Assembly: GCF_014646275.1 (NCBI RefSeq)
Contig: NZ_BMND01000006.1
Coordinates: forward strand, 62,001 to 126,000
Length of the DNA: 64,000 nucleotides
Source of the DNA: Streptomyces kronopolitis
Lineage (GTDB): Bacteria; Actinomycetota; Actinomycetes; Streptomycetales; Streptomycetaceae
Reading direction: 5' to 3'
The position numbers and the translations under genes are program-made. Under the pieces are notes generated by a model. That model had not been told where the DNA came from, did no database searches, and worked only from the letters and a program-made list of their open reading frames with translations. Shown here piece by piece: positions 1-7,805 of this stretch. The first letter of the stretch is position 1. Every line of letters starts with the position of its first letter.

Positions 1-685
1 CGCCGCCCGCGCCCTGGAGATCGCCGAACTCGCCAACCGCTACCGCGACACCGGCGTCGTCGGCTTCGACATCGCGGGCGCCGAGGCCGGCTACCCGCCC
101 ACCCGCCACCTCGACGCCTTCGAGTACCTCAAGCGGGAGAACAACCACTTCACCATCCACGCCGGTGAGGCCTTCGGCCTGCCGTCCATCTGGCAGGCCC
201 TGCAGTGGTGCGGCGCCGACCGCCTCGGCCACGGCGTCCGGATCATCGACGACATCGAGGTCGCCGAGGACGGCACGGTCAAGCTCGGCCGGCTCGCCTC
301 GTACGTGCGGGACAAGCGCATCCCGCTGGAGATGTGCCCGACCTCCAACCTCCAGACCGGGGCGGCCCCCTCCTACGCGGAGCACCCCCTCGGCCTGCTG
401 CGGCGGCTGCAGTTCCGGCTCACGGTCAACACCGACAACCGGCTCATGAGCGGCACGAACATGTCCCGGGAATTCGAGCACCTGGTCAAGACATTTCGAT
501 ACACGCTCGATGACATGCAGTGGTTTACAGTCAATGCGATGAAATCAGCGTTCATTCCTTTCGATGAACGTCTGGGCATGATCAATGACGTCATCAAGCC
601 CGGATACGCGGAACTGCGGGCCGAATGGCTCTTCCGCCCGGCAGGTGCAACGACCGCCGTGAGCAGCGGTTCTGACCCTGCGTAA
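1..685 (+). CDS. add: Adenosine deaminase, C-terminal part (5' end outside window)
   Basis: Hydrolytic deamination of adenosine and deoxyadenosine to inosine and deoxyinosine in the cytoplasm, part of purine salvage. The reading frame is open from base 2, so the N-terminus lies off the window. Visible metal and catalytic elements are [10 protein letters not shown] (the HAGE glutamate), [11 protein letters not shown], and [10 protein letters not shown] near the end, where the second metal-binding Asp of the family sits. It ends with a serine-rich tail and TAA at 683-685. It fits the nucleoside-catabolism genes deoC and purine nucleoside phosphorylase 10-15 kb downstream. The last third of the gene (about 480-620) is noticeably less G+C rich than the rest. 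Family assignment is secure; the exact substrate range is inferred. Confidence 0.93.
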   Translation, partial: AARALEIAELANRYRDTGVVGFDIAGAEAGYPPTRHLDAFEYLKRENNHFTIHAGEAFGLPSIWQALQWCGADRLGHGVRIIDDIEVAEDGTVKLGRLASYVRDKRIPLEMCPTSNLQTGAAPSYAEHPLGLLRRLQFRLTVNTDNRLMSGTNMSREFEHLVKTFRYTLDDMQWFTVNAMKSAFIPFDERLGMINDVIKPGYAELRAEWLFRPAGATTAVSSGSDPA

Positions 686-827
686 GGGAAAGCGCGAGCG
701 TCTAGCGCAACGGTCGGTGGATTGTCCACTGGCCGTTTTTCCATTCGCCGCGGCTGTTTGCGGGGCGGGTTGGCGCCTCACTAGGTTGATTGGCCGGTCA
801 AGCCCCCATCAACGAGGACGTAATTCG

Positions 828-1112
828 ATGAAGCAGGGAACCATCAAGACTCTCGGTGTCGCCGCGCTCGGCGCCGCCTTCGCCGTCACCGCCGCGGGTG
901 TCGCCAGCGCCGCCCCGGCGGTCGCCGCCGGGGACACCACCGGCGTGCTGCACAACCTGCCGGTGAAGGACGCCGCCAAGACCGTCTCCGGTCTCACCAA
1001 GACCAAGGCGGCGGGCAACGACGTCAAGACCAAGATGAACTCCCAGGGCAACAAGCTGCTCGGCGGCCTGCCGACCAGCGCCGTCACCAAGAACCTCCCC
1101 CTCGGCGGCTGA
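828..1112 (+). CDS. Small secreted protein with NLPLGG C-terminus
   Basis: 94 aa. An N-terminal signal peptide is clear: MKQGTIKTLG, a hydrophobic Ala/Val-rich stretch, then a likely cleavage after ASA near residue 28. The mature part is small, Lys/Thr/Gly rich and free of Cys, with repeated NLP motifs (HNLPVKD and KNLPLGG). A GAGGA-type ribosome site precedes ATG 828. The second small secreted protein at 7330-7722 ends in a related NLPLVGTLTKVLPG tail, so the two may be distant paralogues flanking the AfsQ/SigQ locus. Such proteins are common in Streptomyces and of unknown function. I see no enzyme motif and give no function. Confidence 0.75.
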   Translation: MKQGTIKTLGVAALGAAFAVTAAGVASAAPAVAAGDTTGVLHNLPVKDAAKTVSGLTKTKAAGNDVKTKMNSQGNKLLGGLPTSAVTKNLPLGG

Positions 1113-1258
1113 ACCCCCCTCCGGCCCGCCCCGTGAGGGACGCGCCGGGCGCCGTGCCCCGGTCCTACGCCCTGGTGCGTGGGGCCGGGGCATCGCTGTG
1201 CGACCGGTGGACGGGCCGGGCCTCCCGCGGGGCCGCCGGGCCGGATCGCCGGGCTGTA

Positions 1259-1326
1259 CGTATCACCAGGCCCGACGTATCACCAGGCCCGACGGATCAC
1301 CGGGCCGGACGGATCACCAGGACGCG
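1259..1326. repeat. Four tandem 17-bp repeats spanning the 3' end of the PspC gene
   Basis: Units start at 1259, 1276, 1293 and 1310. The first two are identical (CGTATCACCAGGCCCGA) and the others differ at a few positions. Read on the minus strand, every unit contains CCTGGTGA or CCCGGTGA, so each repeats the last codons and stop of the minus-strand PspC-domain gene, whose real stop is 1314-1316. This looks like serial duplication of the gene end. Confidence 0.85.
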
Positions 1327-1523
1327 GCGCCCGCCGTGCGGTCCTCGGTGGGCAGGAGTATCCACAGCGCCAGGTAGACCAGGAACTGCGGGCCGGGCAG
1401 CAGACACGACAGCACGAAGATCACGCGCATCGTCGTCGGCGTCGTACCGAAGCGCTGGGCCAGGCCCGCGCACACTCCGGCGATCATTCGGTTGTTGCGG
1501 GGACGGACCAGTGCGGTGGCCAT
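1314..1523 (-). CDS. PspC-domain small membrane protein
   Basis: 69 aa, essentially one PspC domain. The N-terminus ALVRPRNNRMIAGVCAGLA is the classic PspC opening, followed by a short amphipathic stretch and one transmembrane segment (about residues 36-57, VLSCLLPGPQFLVYLALWI) ending in the family's LP motif. AAGGAG lies at good distance upstream of ATG 1523. Such proteins are envelope-stress or membrane-associated regulators in actinobacteria; a specific partner cannot be named here. It is followed directly by tandem 17-bp repeats that copy its last codons. Monocistronic in appearance. Confidence 0.85.
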   Translation of the reverse strand: MATALVRPRNNRMIAGVCAGLAQRFGTTPTTMRVIFVLSCLLPGPQFLVYLALWILLPTEDRTAGAASW

Positions 1524-1568
1524 GAGAGCTGCTCCTTCGCTACGTGCCGGGACGTGTGCCCCGATGTC

Positions 1569-2084
1569 TCAAAGGTAGGTCCGGCTGCCGGAGAGGACAT
1601 CAGCCTGCGGAGCCAGTTCGACCCTGGGGATCCTCGGGGTCATGCCCCTGAGACGCTCCTCCCGGCGGCGGAGCCGGCACCGGGTCCCCGGGACGACCGT
1701 CAGGTGCACCAGGGCCACGCCGAGCGTGCCCAGCAGCACCGAGTCGATGTCCGGGACCCGTCCGGGGATCCCCGACTGCAGCAGCTCGATGGCCAGCGCG
1801 ATCATCGCCCCGGCGAACGTGGTCCGGGTGAACGACACCAGTGGCGAAACGTTCAGGCGCCCGGCCGAGAGCGGCAGCAGCACCCCCAGCGGCGCCAGCA
1901 GCAGCACCGAGCCGCCCAGATGCTGCACGGCCTCCCACGACGGGAGGAGCGCCAGCTCGGCTCGGATCGTCGCCAGCGGTTCGAGATTCGCCGCCGGTAC
2001 CCACGGCACCGTACGGGGACGCAGCGTCAGCCAGCTGACGATCGACAGGTGCGCCACGAGGAGCAGGAGTCCGGTGACGCGCAT
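1569..2084 (-). CDS. VanZ-family membrane protein
   Basis: 171 aa. Four hydrophobic segments are visible: residues about 3-20, 45-70 (HLGGSVLLLAPLGVLLPL), 80-100 (FAGAMIALAIELLQSGIPGR) and 110-130. The combination of an IELLQ motif followed by PGRVPDIDSVLLGTLG is the VanZ-like signature. VanZ proteins are inner-membrane proteins linked in some systems to glycopeptide tolerance; most Streptomyces members have no proven role. The C-terminal 40 residues are Arg rich and predicted cytoplasmic. ATG 2084 is preferred because the longer upstream frame is low-complexity, though no good ribosome site is seen; a GTG 36 bases upstream is an alternative. Confidence 0.8.
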   Translation of the reverse strand: MRVTGLLLLVAHLSIVSWLTLRPRTVPWVPAANLEPLATIRAELALLPSWEAVQHLGGSVLLLAPLGVLLPLSAGRLNVSPLVSFTRTTFAGAMIALAIELLQSGIPGRVPDIDSVLLGTLGVALVHLTVVPGTRCRLRRREERLRGMTPRIPRVELAPQADVLSGSRTYL

Positions 2085-2202
2085 ACGGGGGGCGGCGGTG
2101 GTGCCGGGGCCATGACGCTGCACACAGGCCAGGACGCCGCGAGCGGGGGCCGCGGTTCCGCTCCCTCGCGCCCCGCTCGGCGCGCCCCGCTCGGTGCGCC
2201 CC

Positions 2203-2829
2203 TCACCCCACGTCCGACAGCGGGTCCCCCCACCCGGCGTTCTCCGCGATGTCCGGATTGGCCAGCACATCCGCCGAGCAGTCGAAGCGGTGCGCCGACT
2301 CGTCGCCGGGACCGCCCAGCACCGCCGCGTGCGTACGGCCCAGCGCCGGGCTCGCGCCGTAGGTGCACACCAGCTGCGCCAGCGCGAAGGACGGCAGGTC
2401 GTCCGGCCGCATGCTCAGCCGCAGCGCGTCCGACGGATCGCCGGACCGCGGCCCCGTCACCCTCAGCCGCGCGGGCAGCGCGCTGCTGAACCCGGCCTTC
2501 TCCTCGTCGGCCGACGGCTGCCGCTGCAGCTCACCCAGCAGCGCCCGGGCGGTCGGCAGCCGCGGATCGTCGGCCGACGCCCCCTTGGGCAGCGTCACCG
2601 TCCGCTCCACCTGCGCCAGCGCCGAGCCGCACACCAGGTAGACGGTGGCCTGGGTGGTGCCCGGCGGGCCCGGCGCCGGCGCGGTCGCCGGCGCCTTGCA
2701 GCTCACCCGGGAGGGCGCGCCGCCCGCGTCGACCGGCACGGACGTGCCCCGGATCCCGCAGCCCGCGGCGGCCAGCGCCAGCGCCGCCAGCGCGGCCGTG
2801 CGCCGCCCCCGCCGCATGGTCGGCGTCAT
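2203..2829 (-). CDS. Putative lipoprotein of the afsQ operon (afsQ3-like)
   Basis: 208 aa exported lipoprotein. The start ATG 2829 overlaps the stop of afsQ2 (ATGA), so it is translationally coupled to the sensor kinase. The signal peptide ends in ALAAAGCGIRG, a lipobox with the lipidated Cys near residue 24. The remainder has no recognised catalytic motif; it contains several Cys (CKAP, LVCGSA, LVCTYG, FDCSAD) that could form disulfides outside the cell. The segment around RTVTLPKGASADDPRLPTA resembles the start of a GerMN-type fold, but only weakly. In S. coelicolor a lipoprotein gene also follows afsQ2 and is thought to modulate the kinase; that role is inferred here from position. Confidence 0.85.
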   Translation of the reverse strand: MTPTMRRGRRTAALAALALAAAGCGIRGTSVPVDAGGAPSRVSCKAPATAPAPGPPGTTQATVYLVCGSALAQVERTVTLPKGASADDPRLPTARALLGELQRQPSADEEKAGFSSALPARLRVTGPRSGDPSDALRLSMRPDDLPSFALAQLVCTYGASPALGRTHAAVLGGPGDESAHRFDCSADVLANPDIAENAGWGDPLSDVG

Positions 2830-4604
2830 CGGTCGTCCTCCGTGCCCTTGTCCGCCGCACCGTCCCGGCGCTCGGGCCGGTCGCCGTCCGCCAGGGGGGA
2901 GGCGTCCATCGGCAGCCGCAGCGTGAAGACCGCGCCGCCCTCGGGGAGGTTGGCGGCGGTGATCTCCCCGCCGTGGATGTGCGCGTTCTCCAGCGCGATG
3001 GACAGGCCCAGACCGCTGCCCTCCGACCGCGGCCGGGAGGCGCTCGCCTTGTAGAAGCGGTCGAAGACGTGCGGAAGGACCTCTTCGGGGATGCCGGGGC
3101 CGTGGTCCCGTACCCGGATCACCAGCTTCCCGCTCCCGGCCCGCGCCGTCTCCGGGTCCGGCCCGCCGTCGCCCGCGGGAGCCTGCGGCCCGCCGTCCGC
3201 CTCCGGGCCGGCCGCGGCGTCCGCCCCGTCCCGCGCGCCGAGCGCCGTGCTGCCCGTACTGCCGCCCGCGGCACCCGCCGCGTCCTCGGTGCGCACCGAG
3301 ACCCGCACCGGCGAACCGCCGTGCTTGAGGGCGTTGCCGATCAGATTCGCCAGGATCACGTCCAGCCGCCGCGGGTCCAGCCGGGCCACGATGCCGCGGT
3401 CCGCGTCCAGGTCGACCGCGTCCAGCCAGGCGCGGGCGTCGATGCACGCGGTCACCTGATCGGCGACATCCACGTCGTCCAGCACCAGCCGGGCCGTCCC
3501 CGCGTCGAAGCGGGTGACCTCCATCAGGTTCTCGACGAGATCGTTCAGCCGCCGGGTCTCGCTGACCACCAGCTGCACCGCCGGCGCGATCATCGGATCG
3601 AGGGAGTCGGCCTCCTCCTCCAGCACCTCGGAGACCGCGGTGATCGCGGTCAGCGGCGTCCGCAGCTCGTGCGACATGTCGGCGACGAACCGCCGGGACG
3701 CCGCCTCCCGCCCGCTCAGCTCCGCCACCCGCTGCTCCAGACGCTCCGCCGTGCGGTTGAACGTCCGCGACAGGTCCGCGAGTTCATCGGTCCCGGTCAC
3801 CCGCAGCCGGGTGTCCAGGCGCCCCTCGCCGAGCTGGCGCGCCGCGTGCCCCAGCCGCTGCACGGGCCGTAGCACGGTCGTCGCCGCGGCCTGCGCCAGC
3901 AGCGCGGAGCCGACCAGCGCCAGCGCCGTCGCGATCCCCAGCGACCAGGCCAGCGAGTTGAGGTCCTGCTGCTCCGCGGACAGCGACTTGATCATGTAGC
4001 CGGTGGGGCCGCCGCCGGTCACCTTCGCCCCGGCCACGAGATACGGCGTGTCCCCGACCTCCTTGCGCTGCCAGTACAGATGGTGCGCATAGCGGTTGGA
4101 CTCGTCGACCGGACGCGCCTCGTCGACCGCGGTACGCAGCGAGGCCGGCACGCCGGTGAGCGTCAGCAGGTCCTTGTCGGTGGTGGCCGCGCAGTCCTTG
4201 CCCTTGCGGTCCACGCCGATCAGCAGCACCGCGTAGTTCTGCGGACCGGCCGCCATCTGCCGCGCCGCGTCCTGGAGTTCGGTGCAGCGCGGCCGCAGCG
4301 GCAGCGAGCGGGTGCTGTCCTCCAGCGCCTTGCGGAAGTCGTTCAGCACGGCGTTCTGCGTGCGGTCCAGCACCGTGTTGCGGTTGAGCCAGTACGCGAT
4401 CCCCGATGCGGAGACCGCCGCGGTCAGCGCCACCAGCGCGAACACCACCACCAGCCGCAGCCGCAGACTCGTCCAGCGCAGCAGCCCCGACGCCCGCAGC
4501 AGCAGCCGCAGCGCCCGCCGGGCGCCCGCGGGCGCGCCGCCGTCCCCGGCCGGGCCGTCCGCGCCGCCCTCGTCCGCGGCGTCGCCCGCGGAACGTTCCC
4601 TCAC
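2826..4604 (-). CDS. afsQ2: AfsQ2 sensor histidine kinase
   Basis: 592 aa membrane kinase that phosphorylates AfsQ1. Domain order: Pro/Gly/Ala-rich N-terminal tail, TM1 (about residues 48-72), extracytoplasmic sensor region of about 140 residues, TM2 (about 215-240), HAMP linker, then HisKA with the H-box FVADMSHELRTPL, N-box VILANLIGNALKHGG, and the catalytic G-boxes RDHGPGIPEEV and GSGLGLSIA. A low-complexity Ala/Gly/Asp insert of about 40 residues lies between the N- and G1-boxes. GTG 4604 overlaps the AfsQ1 stop (GTGA) and ATG of the following lipoprotein overlaps its own stop, so all three genes are coupled. Identification as AfsQ2 rests on the gene order with sigQ and the operator between them. 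Confidence 0.92.
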   Translation of the reverse strand: MRERSAGDAADEGGADGPAGDGGAPAGARRALRLLLRASGLLRWTSLRLRLVVVFALVALTAAVSASGIAYWLNRNTVLDRTQNAVLNDFRKALEDSTRSLPLRPRCTELQDAARQMAAGPQNYAVLLIGVDRKGKDCAATTDKDLLTLTGVPASLRTAVDEARPVDESNRYAHHLYWQRKEVGDTPYLVAGAKVTGGGPTGYMIKSLSAEQQDLNSLAWSLGIATALALVGSALLAQAAATTVLRPVQRLGHAARQLGEGRLDTRLRVTGTDELADLSRTFNRTAERLEQRVAELSGREAASRRFVADMSHELRTPLTAITAVSEVLEEEADSLDPMIAPAVQLVVSETRRLNDLVENLMEVTRFDAGTARLVLDDVDVADQVTACIDARAWLDAVDLDADRGIVARLDPRRLDVILANLIGNALKHGGSPVRVSVRTEDAAGAAGGSTGSTALGARDGADAAAGPEADGGPQAPAGDGGPDPETARAGSGKLVIRVRDHGPGIPEEVLPHVFDRFYKASASRPRSEGSGLGLSIALENAHIHGGEITAANLPEGGAVFTLRLPMDASPLADGDRPERRDGAADKGTEDDR

Positions 4605-5287
4605 TGCGGCGAATCCAGCCGGTAGCCGACCCCGCGGACCGTACGGATCAGCGTCGGCGACGACGGCACGTCCTCCACCTTCGCCCGCAGCCGCTGCACA
4701 CACGCGTCCACCAGACGCGAGTCACCGAGGTAGTCGTGCTCCCACACCAGCCGCAGCAGCTGCTGGCGGGACAGCGCCTGCCCCGGCCGGCGGCTCAGCT
4801 CCAGCAGCAACCGCAGCTCGGTCGGTGTCAGTTGCAGATCCTCGCCGTTCTTGGTGACCGTCATCGCCGACCGGTCGATCACCAGCGAACCGAACGTCGC
4901 CGAATCGCTGGACTCCCGCTCGCCCCGGCGCAGCACGGCCCGGATCCGGGCGTCCAGCACCCGCCCCTGCACCGGTTTGACGACATAGTCGTCGGCGCCG
5001 GACTCCAGCCCCACCACGACGTCGATGTCGTCGTTACGCGCGGTGAGCAGGATGATCGGCAGCTGGTCCGTACGCCTGATCCGCCGGCACACCTCGAAAC
5101 CGTCGATGCCCGGCAGCATCACATCCAGCACGATCAGGTCCGGGCGCTGCTCACGCAGCAGCTTCAGACCGTCCTCGCCCGTCGCCGCGGTCACCACACG
5201 GTGACCCTGGCGGGACAGCGAGAGTTCGAGGGCCGTGCGGATGGCGTCGTCGTCCTCGATCAGCAACAGGAAAGGCACATCAGCCAT
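4601..5287 (-). CDS. afsQ1: AfsQ1 response regulator (OmpR/PhoB type)
   Basis: 228 aa DNA-binding regulator. Receiver domain: acidic pocket IEDDD, phospho-acceptor in DLIVLDVMLPGIDG, conserved Thr/Ala in LLTARND and Lys in YVVKP. The C-terminal winged helix (from about residue 130) carries LTPTELRLLLEL and RTVRGVGYRLD. In S. coelicolor the AfsQ1/Q2 pair links nitrogen and glutamate supply to antibiotic production and morphology and activates the divergent sigQ; this is family knowledge. ATG 5287 leaves 217 bases to sigQ. A GTGAC-N6-GTGAC site at 5382-5397 matches the AfsQ1 consensus GTNAC-N6-GTNAC, so autoregulation and control of sigQ are likely. Confidence 0.94.
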   Translation of the reverse strand: MADVPFLLLIEDDDAIRTALELSLSRQGHRVVTAATGEDGLKLLREQRPDLIVLDVMLPGIDGFEVCRRIRRTDQLPIILLTARNDDIDVVVGLESGADDYVVKPVQGRVLDARIRAVLRRGERESSDSATFGSLVIDRSAMTVTKNGEDLQLTPTELRLLLELSRRPGQALSRQQLLRLVWEHDYLGDSRLVDACVQRLRAKVEDVPSSPTLIRTVRGVGYRLDSPQ

Positions 5288-5381
5288 TCTGGCCCATGGG
5301 GCGCCACGAGATCGACCAGTGGCGCTCTCGTACACAAGCCCCGCACCCCCCGCACCCCGGCGACGCGCCGCACGGACCCCT

Positions 5382-5397
5382 GTGACAGGCCTGTGAC
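5382..5397. promoter_or_regulatory. AfsQ1-type operator, GTGAC-N6-GTGAC
   Basis: GTGAC at 5382-5386 and 5393-5397 are separated by AGGCCT. This is an exact match to the direct-repeat GTNAC-N6-GTNAC motif I recall for AfsQ1. It lies 95 bases before afsQ1 and 107 bases before sigQ, so one site could serve both divergent promoters. Confidence 0.8.
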
Positions 5398-5504
5398 AGT
5401 CGGCGGACAACGCGATGAAACTGGCTTGGCAGTCTTTGGGGCACCGGGAGAGATCAACAACCGGGACACACCGAACGAGCTGGCTCTACGACGGGGGGCG
5501 CGCG

Positions 5505-6320
5505 ATGAACACACTGCACGGCACCACTACCAGCGCAGTTATCACGCGACTCCACGACGTCGTCAGGAACGACAAGGGCGGCGCCGTGGGGGGCACCGCC
5601 CTCACCGGGGGGCGCGGCTGCGTCCGCACCGCCGGCCGTCAGCGGCCGCCCTTCCGGGTGGCCATCGACGCGACGACGGTGTCCCTGGGCACCGAAGCCG
5701 GGCGGCACGGGGGAGAAGCCGCCCACGGGGGGAACGACGGGGAGGCGGCGTACGGCAAGGCCGCGGGGGAACGGCGCTCCGCGTCGGAGACGGCAGAGGC
5801 CGAAGCGGCCTTCACCGCCTACGTCCAGGAGCGCCGCGCCTCCCTGTTCGCCACCGCCTACCACCTGACCGGCGACCGCTACGAGGCCGAGGACCTGCTG
5901 CAGAGCGCCCTGTTCTCGACCTACCGGGCCTGGGACCGGATCAGCGACAAGGCGGCGCTCGGCGGCTACCTGCGCCGCACCATGACCAACCTGCACATCA
6001 GCGCCTGGCGCCGGCGCAAGCTCAACGAGTACCCGACCGAGGAGCTGCCCGAGACGGCGGCCGACGCGGACGCGATGCGCGGCACCGAACTGCGCGCCGT
6101 GCTGTGGCAGGCCCTGGTCCGGCTGCCCGAGACGCAGCGCACGATGCTGGTGCTGCGCTACTACGAGGGCCGCACGGACCCGGAGATCGCGGACATCCTC
6201 AACATCAGTGTCGGCACGGTCAAGTCGAGCATCTGGCGCGCCCTGCGCCGGCTGCGTGAGGACGAGGTCCTCAGCTTCGGCCGTGACGAGGAGGAGTCCT
6301 TCGGCGAGCTGGTGGCCTGA
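5505..6320 (+). CDS. sigQ: RNA polymerase sigma factor SigQ (SigE/ECF-like)
   Basis: 271 aa. The first 105 residues are a low-complexity Gly/Thr/Ala/Arg-rich extension. The ECF core follows: region 2 (FTAYVQERRASLFATAYHLTG through AEDLLQSALFSTYRAWDRI) and region 4 (RLPETQRTMLVLRYYEGRTDPEIADILNIS, then VGTVKSSIWRALRRLRE, a helix-turn-helix). A GGGGGG run sits 7 bases before ATG 5505. It is divergent from afsQ1 and shares the AfsQ1-type operator. In S. coelicolor sigQ is an AfsQ1 target that restrains antibiotic production; this is known for the homologue, not shown here. The acidic tail (DEEESFGELVA) is free of motifs. The N-terminal extension is longer than in many SigE-type factors. Confidence 0.9.
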   Translation: MNTLHGTTTSAVITRLHDVVRNDKGGAVGGTALTGGRGCVRTAGRQRPPFRVAIDATTVSLGTEAGRHGGEAAHGGNDGEAAYGKAAGERRSASETAEAEAAFTAYVQERRASLFATAYHLTGDRYEAEDLLQSALFSTYRAWDRISDKAALGGYLRRTMTNLHISAWRRRKLNEYPTEELPETAADADAMRGTELRAVLWQALVRLPETQRTMLVLRYYEGRTDPEIADILNISVGTVKSSIWRALRRLREDEVLSFGRDEEESFGELVA

Positions 6321-6450
6321 AGGACGGGGGAAAAGCCCGAGGGGGACCGGGGGGAAACCCGAGGGGGACACGGGGGAGACGGCACGCACGGAGCGCTCGC
6401 GCTCGGTGAGGGCCGGACCCGTATCGGGGGATACGGGGAGCACGGGGGAA

Positions 6451-6496
6451 GAAGAGCGGGTTCGGACAGCCGGGGGGGCCGTCCGAGCCCGCTTCT
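6451..6496. terminator. Hairpin between convergent sigQ and uridine-kinase-like gene
   Basis: Arms GCGGGTTCGGAC (6456-6467) and GTCCGAGCCCGC (6481-6492) pair with one mismatch across a G-rich 13-base loop, and the stem extends through GAAG/CTTC flanks. It could end transcription from both sides. Upstream of it, 6321-6440 is G-rich, with CCCGAGGGGGAC repeated twice. Confidence 0.7.
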
Positions 6497-6522
6497 CCGT
6501 GTGCGGGCCACCGCACCCCGTC

Positions 6523-7161
6523 TCAGGAACGCACGGCCGCACCCACCGGGTCCGCCGTCCGCGCCGCCGCTATCCGGGCCAGCGCCTCGGTCCTGGCGCA
6601 GGGGTGCGCGCCCAGCGCCGTGAGCCGGGCGACGATCGACCGCTCGCCGCGCATCAACCGCAGCCCGCGGCGCACCAGATACGGAGCCGGCTTGCGGGCC
6701 TCGCGCAGATCCCGCGCCAGCCGTCGGCGGAACGTCGTGGACGGACGCCCGCGCAGGCACAGCGCGTCGGCCAGCAGCCCCGCCGCCCGGCACCGGGCGA
6801 TGACATCGGCCGCGAACACGCCCTCCGCCAGGAACAGCGGCGCCCCGCCGAGGTCCAGGGCCGACGCGCCGATCCGCGCGCTGGTGGCGATGTCGTACCG
6901 CGGGACGTCGGCGCGCCCCGTGCGGCACAGCGTCTCGATGGCCGCGACGGCGGCTTCGGCGTCCCAGGACAGCGGGGAGTCCCAGTCGGCGCCGCCGCCG
7001 TCGGGCAGTTGCGGCAGCGTCGGGTCCGTCCCCTCCTTGTAGAAGTCGTCGAGATTGAGGACGGGCAGGCCACTGCACGCGGCCAGGGAGGTCTTGCCGG
7101 AGCCCGAGGGGCCGGTCAGCAACACGACCCGGGCGGCGGGCGGGAAGGAGTGGAGGCTCAC
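6523..7161 (-). CDS. Uridine kinase-like P-loop kinase
   Basis: 212 aa. Walker A is VVLLTGPSGSGKTS near the N-terminus, followed by LNLDDFYKEGTDPTLPQ, the DDFY motif of the uridine/phosphoribulokinase family, then DWDSPLSWD and a LAEGVFAADV strand. The lid region is Arg rich (TTFRRRLARDLREARK). The likely reaction is ATP-dependent phosphorylation of uridine or a related nucleoside, which fits nearby nucleoside genes, but the substrate is inferred. Two in-frame GTG codons lie six bases apart (7167 and 7161); neither has a strong ribosome site, and 7161 is chosen arbitrarily close to the P-loop. Confidence 0.8.
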   Translation of the reverse strand: MSLHSFPPAARVVLLTGPSGSGKTSLAACSGLPVLNLDDFYKEGTDPTLPQLPDGGGADWDSPLSWDAEAAVAAIETLCRTGRADVPRYDIATSARIGASALDLGGAPLFLAEGVFAADVIARCRAAGLLADALCLRGRPSTTFRRRLARDLREARKPAPYLVRRGLRLMRGERSIVARLTALGAHPCARTEALARIAAARTADPVGAAVRS

Positions 7162-7329
7162 GGGCACCCATTGTCGCGTATTCGCCCGTGTGGGGTACCC
7201 CTGGCGCGCGAGGTGGATCGGCCCACCGCACCTCAACTACGCTACGCAGTCAACCGATTACCGGCCCCTCGCGGGCCCCTCGTGCTCGCACAGCACTTCG
7301 ACCGCTCCGACTCCACAGGCAGGTGGCAC

Positions 7330-7722
7330 ATGCCCTCCCACGCACGTCCCAAGCCCAGCCGCATCCCGCGCACCCTGCTGCGTGCCGGACTGGTGCTCTC
7401 CGCGGCCGGTGCGGCGCTCGCGGCGGGCGGTGCGGCATCGGCGAGCGCCGCCCCCGCGTCCGCCACCGACACCGGCGCCACCGCCTCCGCGCTGACCGGC
7501 GCCCTGCTGAATTCCGCGGCCGGCGGCCTCGGCCCCGTGAAGGACCTCAAGATCGACCCGCTCGCCAACACCTCCGTCGACCCGCTCGCCAACGCCGTCG
7601 GCACCCAGATCGCCGACTTCAAGCCGGTGGGCACCAACCTGCTCACCGACCCCCTCACCGGCGGAGGCACCCTGCGGAACCTGCCGCTGGTGGGGACCTT
7701 GACGAAGGTGCTGCCGGGCTGA
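7330..7722 (+). CDS. Small secreted protein with VLPG C-terminus
   Basis: 130 aa. The N-terminus has a twin-Arg-poor but Arg-rich head (HARPKPSRIPRTLLRAG) and a long Ala/Gly hydrophobic core, with likely cleavage after ASASAAPA near residue 45. The mature chain contains repeated DPLAN segments (IDPLANTSVDPLANAV) and a DPLTGGGTLRNLPLVGTLTKVLPG tail. The tail resembles that of the 94-aa secreted protein at 828-1112. There are no Cys or catalytic motifs. The function is unknown; Streptomyces genomes carry many proteins of this type near developmental genes. Confidence 0.75.
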   Translation: MPSHARPKPSRIPRTLLRAGLVLSAAGAALAAGGAASASAAPASATDTGATASALTGALLNSAAGGLGPVKDLKIDPLANTSVDPLANAVGTQIADFKPVGTNLLTDPLTGGGTLRNLPLVGTLTKVLPG

Positions 7723-7805
7723 GGCCGGACGGCGGCCGGCCCGCTCCCGGCAGCAGCGCACGCCCGGGCCGGCCGCCCCCCCCCGGGGTCGCGGCCGGCC
7801 CGGGC

